64,000 bases of DNA, taken from Gambelia wislizenii. Taxonomy: Eukaryota; Chordata; Lepidosauria; Squamata; Crotaphytidae. The notes beneath the pieces are model-generated. The model saw only the letters and a program-made list of their open reading frames with translations. It searched no databases and was not told the origin of the DNA. Position 1 is the stretch's first letter. Each line of letters opens with the position of its first letter. The DNA is taken from the NCBI GenBank assembly GCA_030847615.1, contig JAUMIR010000001.1, positions 61,641,501 to 61,705,500 of the forward strand, given 5' to 3'. Positions 63,996 to 64,000 of the stretch are shown here, one piece after another. The position numbers and the translations under genes were made by a program.

Positions 63996-64000
63996 TGAAA

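Larger units (their letters stand above)
59823..64000 (-). mobile_element. L1 LINE, minus strand, running off the window
   Basis: The 3' UTR begins at about 59823 and ORF2 follows on the minus strand to the window edge. At 60735-61430 another LINE is inserted. ORF1 and the 5' UTR, if present, lie beyond 64000. The A/T-rich composition of its coding strand is unlike its neighbours. Confidence 0.88.

Overview
The window looks like a repeat-saturated intergenic or intronic stretch of a squamate reptile (lizard or snake) genome. The evidence is a 5S rRNA-headed SINE and a tRNA-headed Sauria-type SINE, together with CR1, L2, L1, BovB-like RTE and Penelope retroelements, a chromovirus-type Ty3/Gypsy element, and many short TIR-bearing DNA elements. 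I see no intact host protein-coding gene, no rRNA gene and no functional tRNA gene. Long open frames belong to transposons, or to GC-rich tandem repeats whose 63-base unit keeps several frames open by chance.

Layout. 1-8.4 kb: a PIF/Harbinger-like element carrying CT/GA/GT microsatellites, a 5S-type SINE, other MITE-like elements, a Tigger-like element swollen by a GC-rich minisatellite, and a truncated LINE. 8.4-16 kb: a second Tigger-like element split by a probable solo LTR, a 204-bp MITE with 31-bp perfect TIRs, and an internally deleted CR1 retaining esterase-domain ORF1 remnants and RT. 16.8-20.6 kb: the longest copy of a LINE whose 3' ends recur at 6.3, 25.3 and 60.7 kb. 22-30 kb: MITEs, L2 ends and a third Tigger-like minisatellite element in inverted orientation. 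30.5-33.7 kb: an L1 ORF2 relic interrupted by two Penelope ends and a solo LTR that itself holds a SINE. 33.7-35.3 kb: LTR plus gag relic of an old Gypsy element. 35.7-36.2 kb: a Penelope-derived hairpin with arms of about 236 bp. 38.27-44.16 kb: a very young Ty3/Gypsy chromovirus on the minus strand, inserted in a MITE. 46.9-51.3 kb: Penelope with a GIY-YIG nuclease, two CR1 ends, and a BovB-like fragment split by a solo LTR. 52.9-58.3 kb: a second Tigger-type MITE and several Harbinger-like MITEs. 59.8-64 kb: a large L1 ORF2 on the minus strand interrupted by another LINE.

The most notable object is the Gypsy element. Its LTRs differ at one visible base and it is flanked by the 5-bp duplication GCATC. 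Its gag and pol frames are connected by what looks like a textbook -1 frameshift site: slippery GGGAAAC, a 6-nt spacer and a 10-bp stem with possible pseudoknot pairing. Its primer-binding position is exactly complementary over 12 nt to a segment of its own LTR, the arrangement of self-priming Tf1/sushi elements. The integrase carries a C-terminal chromodomain, but a short out-of-frame deletion in its zinc finger makes this copy defective. All family assignments come from reading motifs by eye; no database search was possible.
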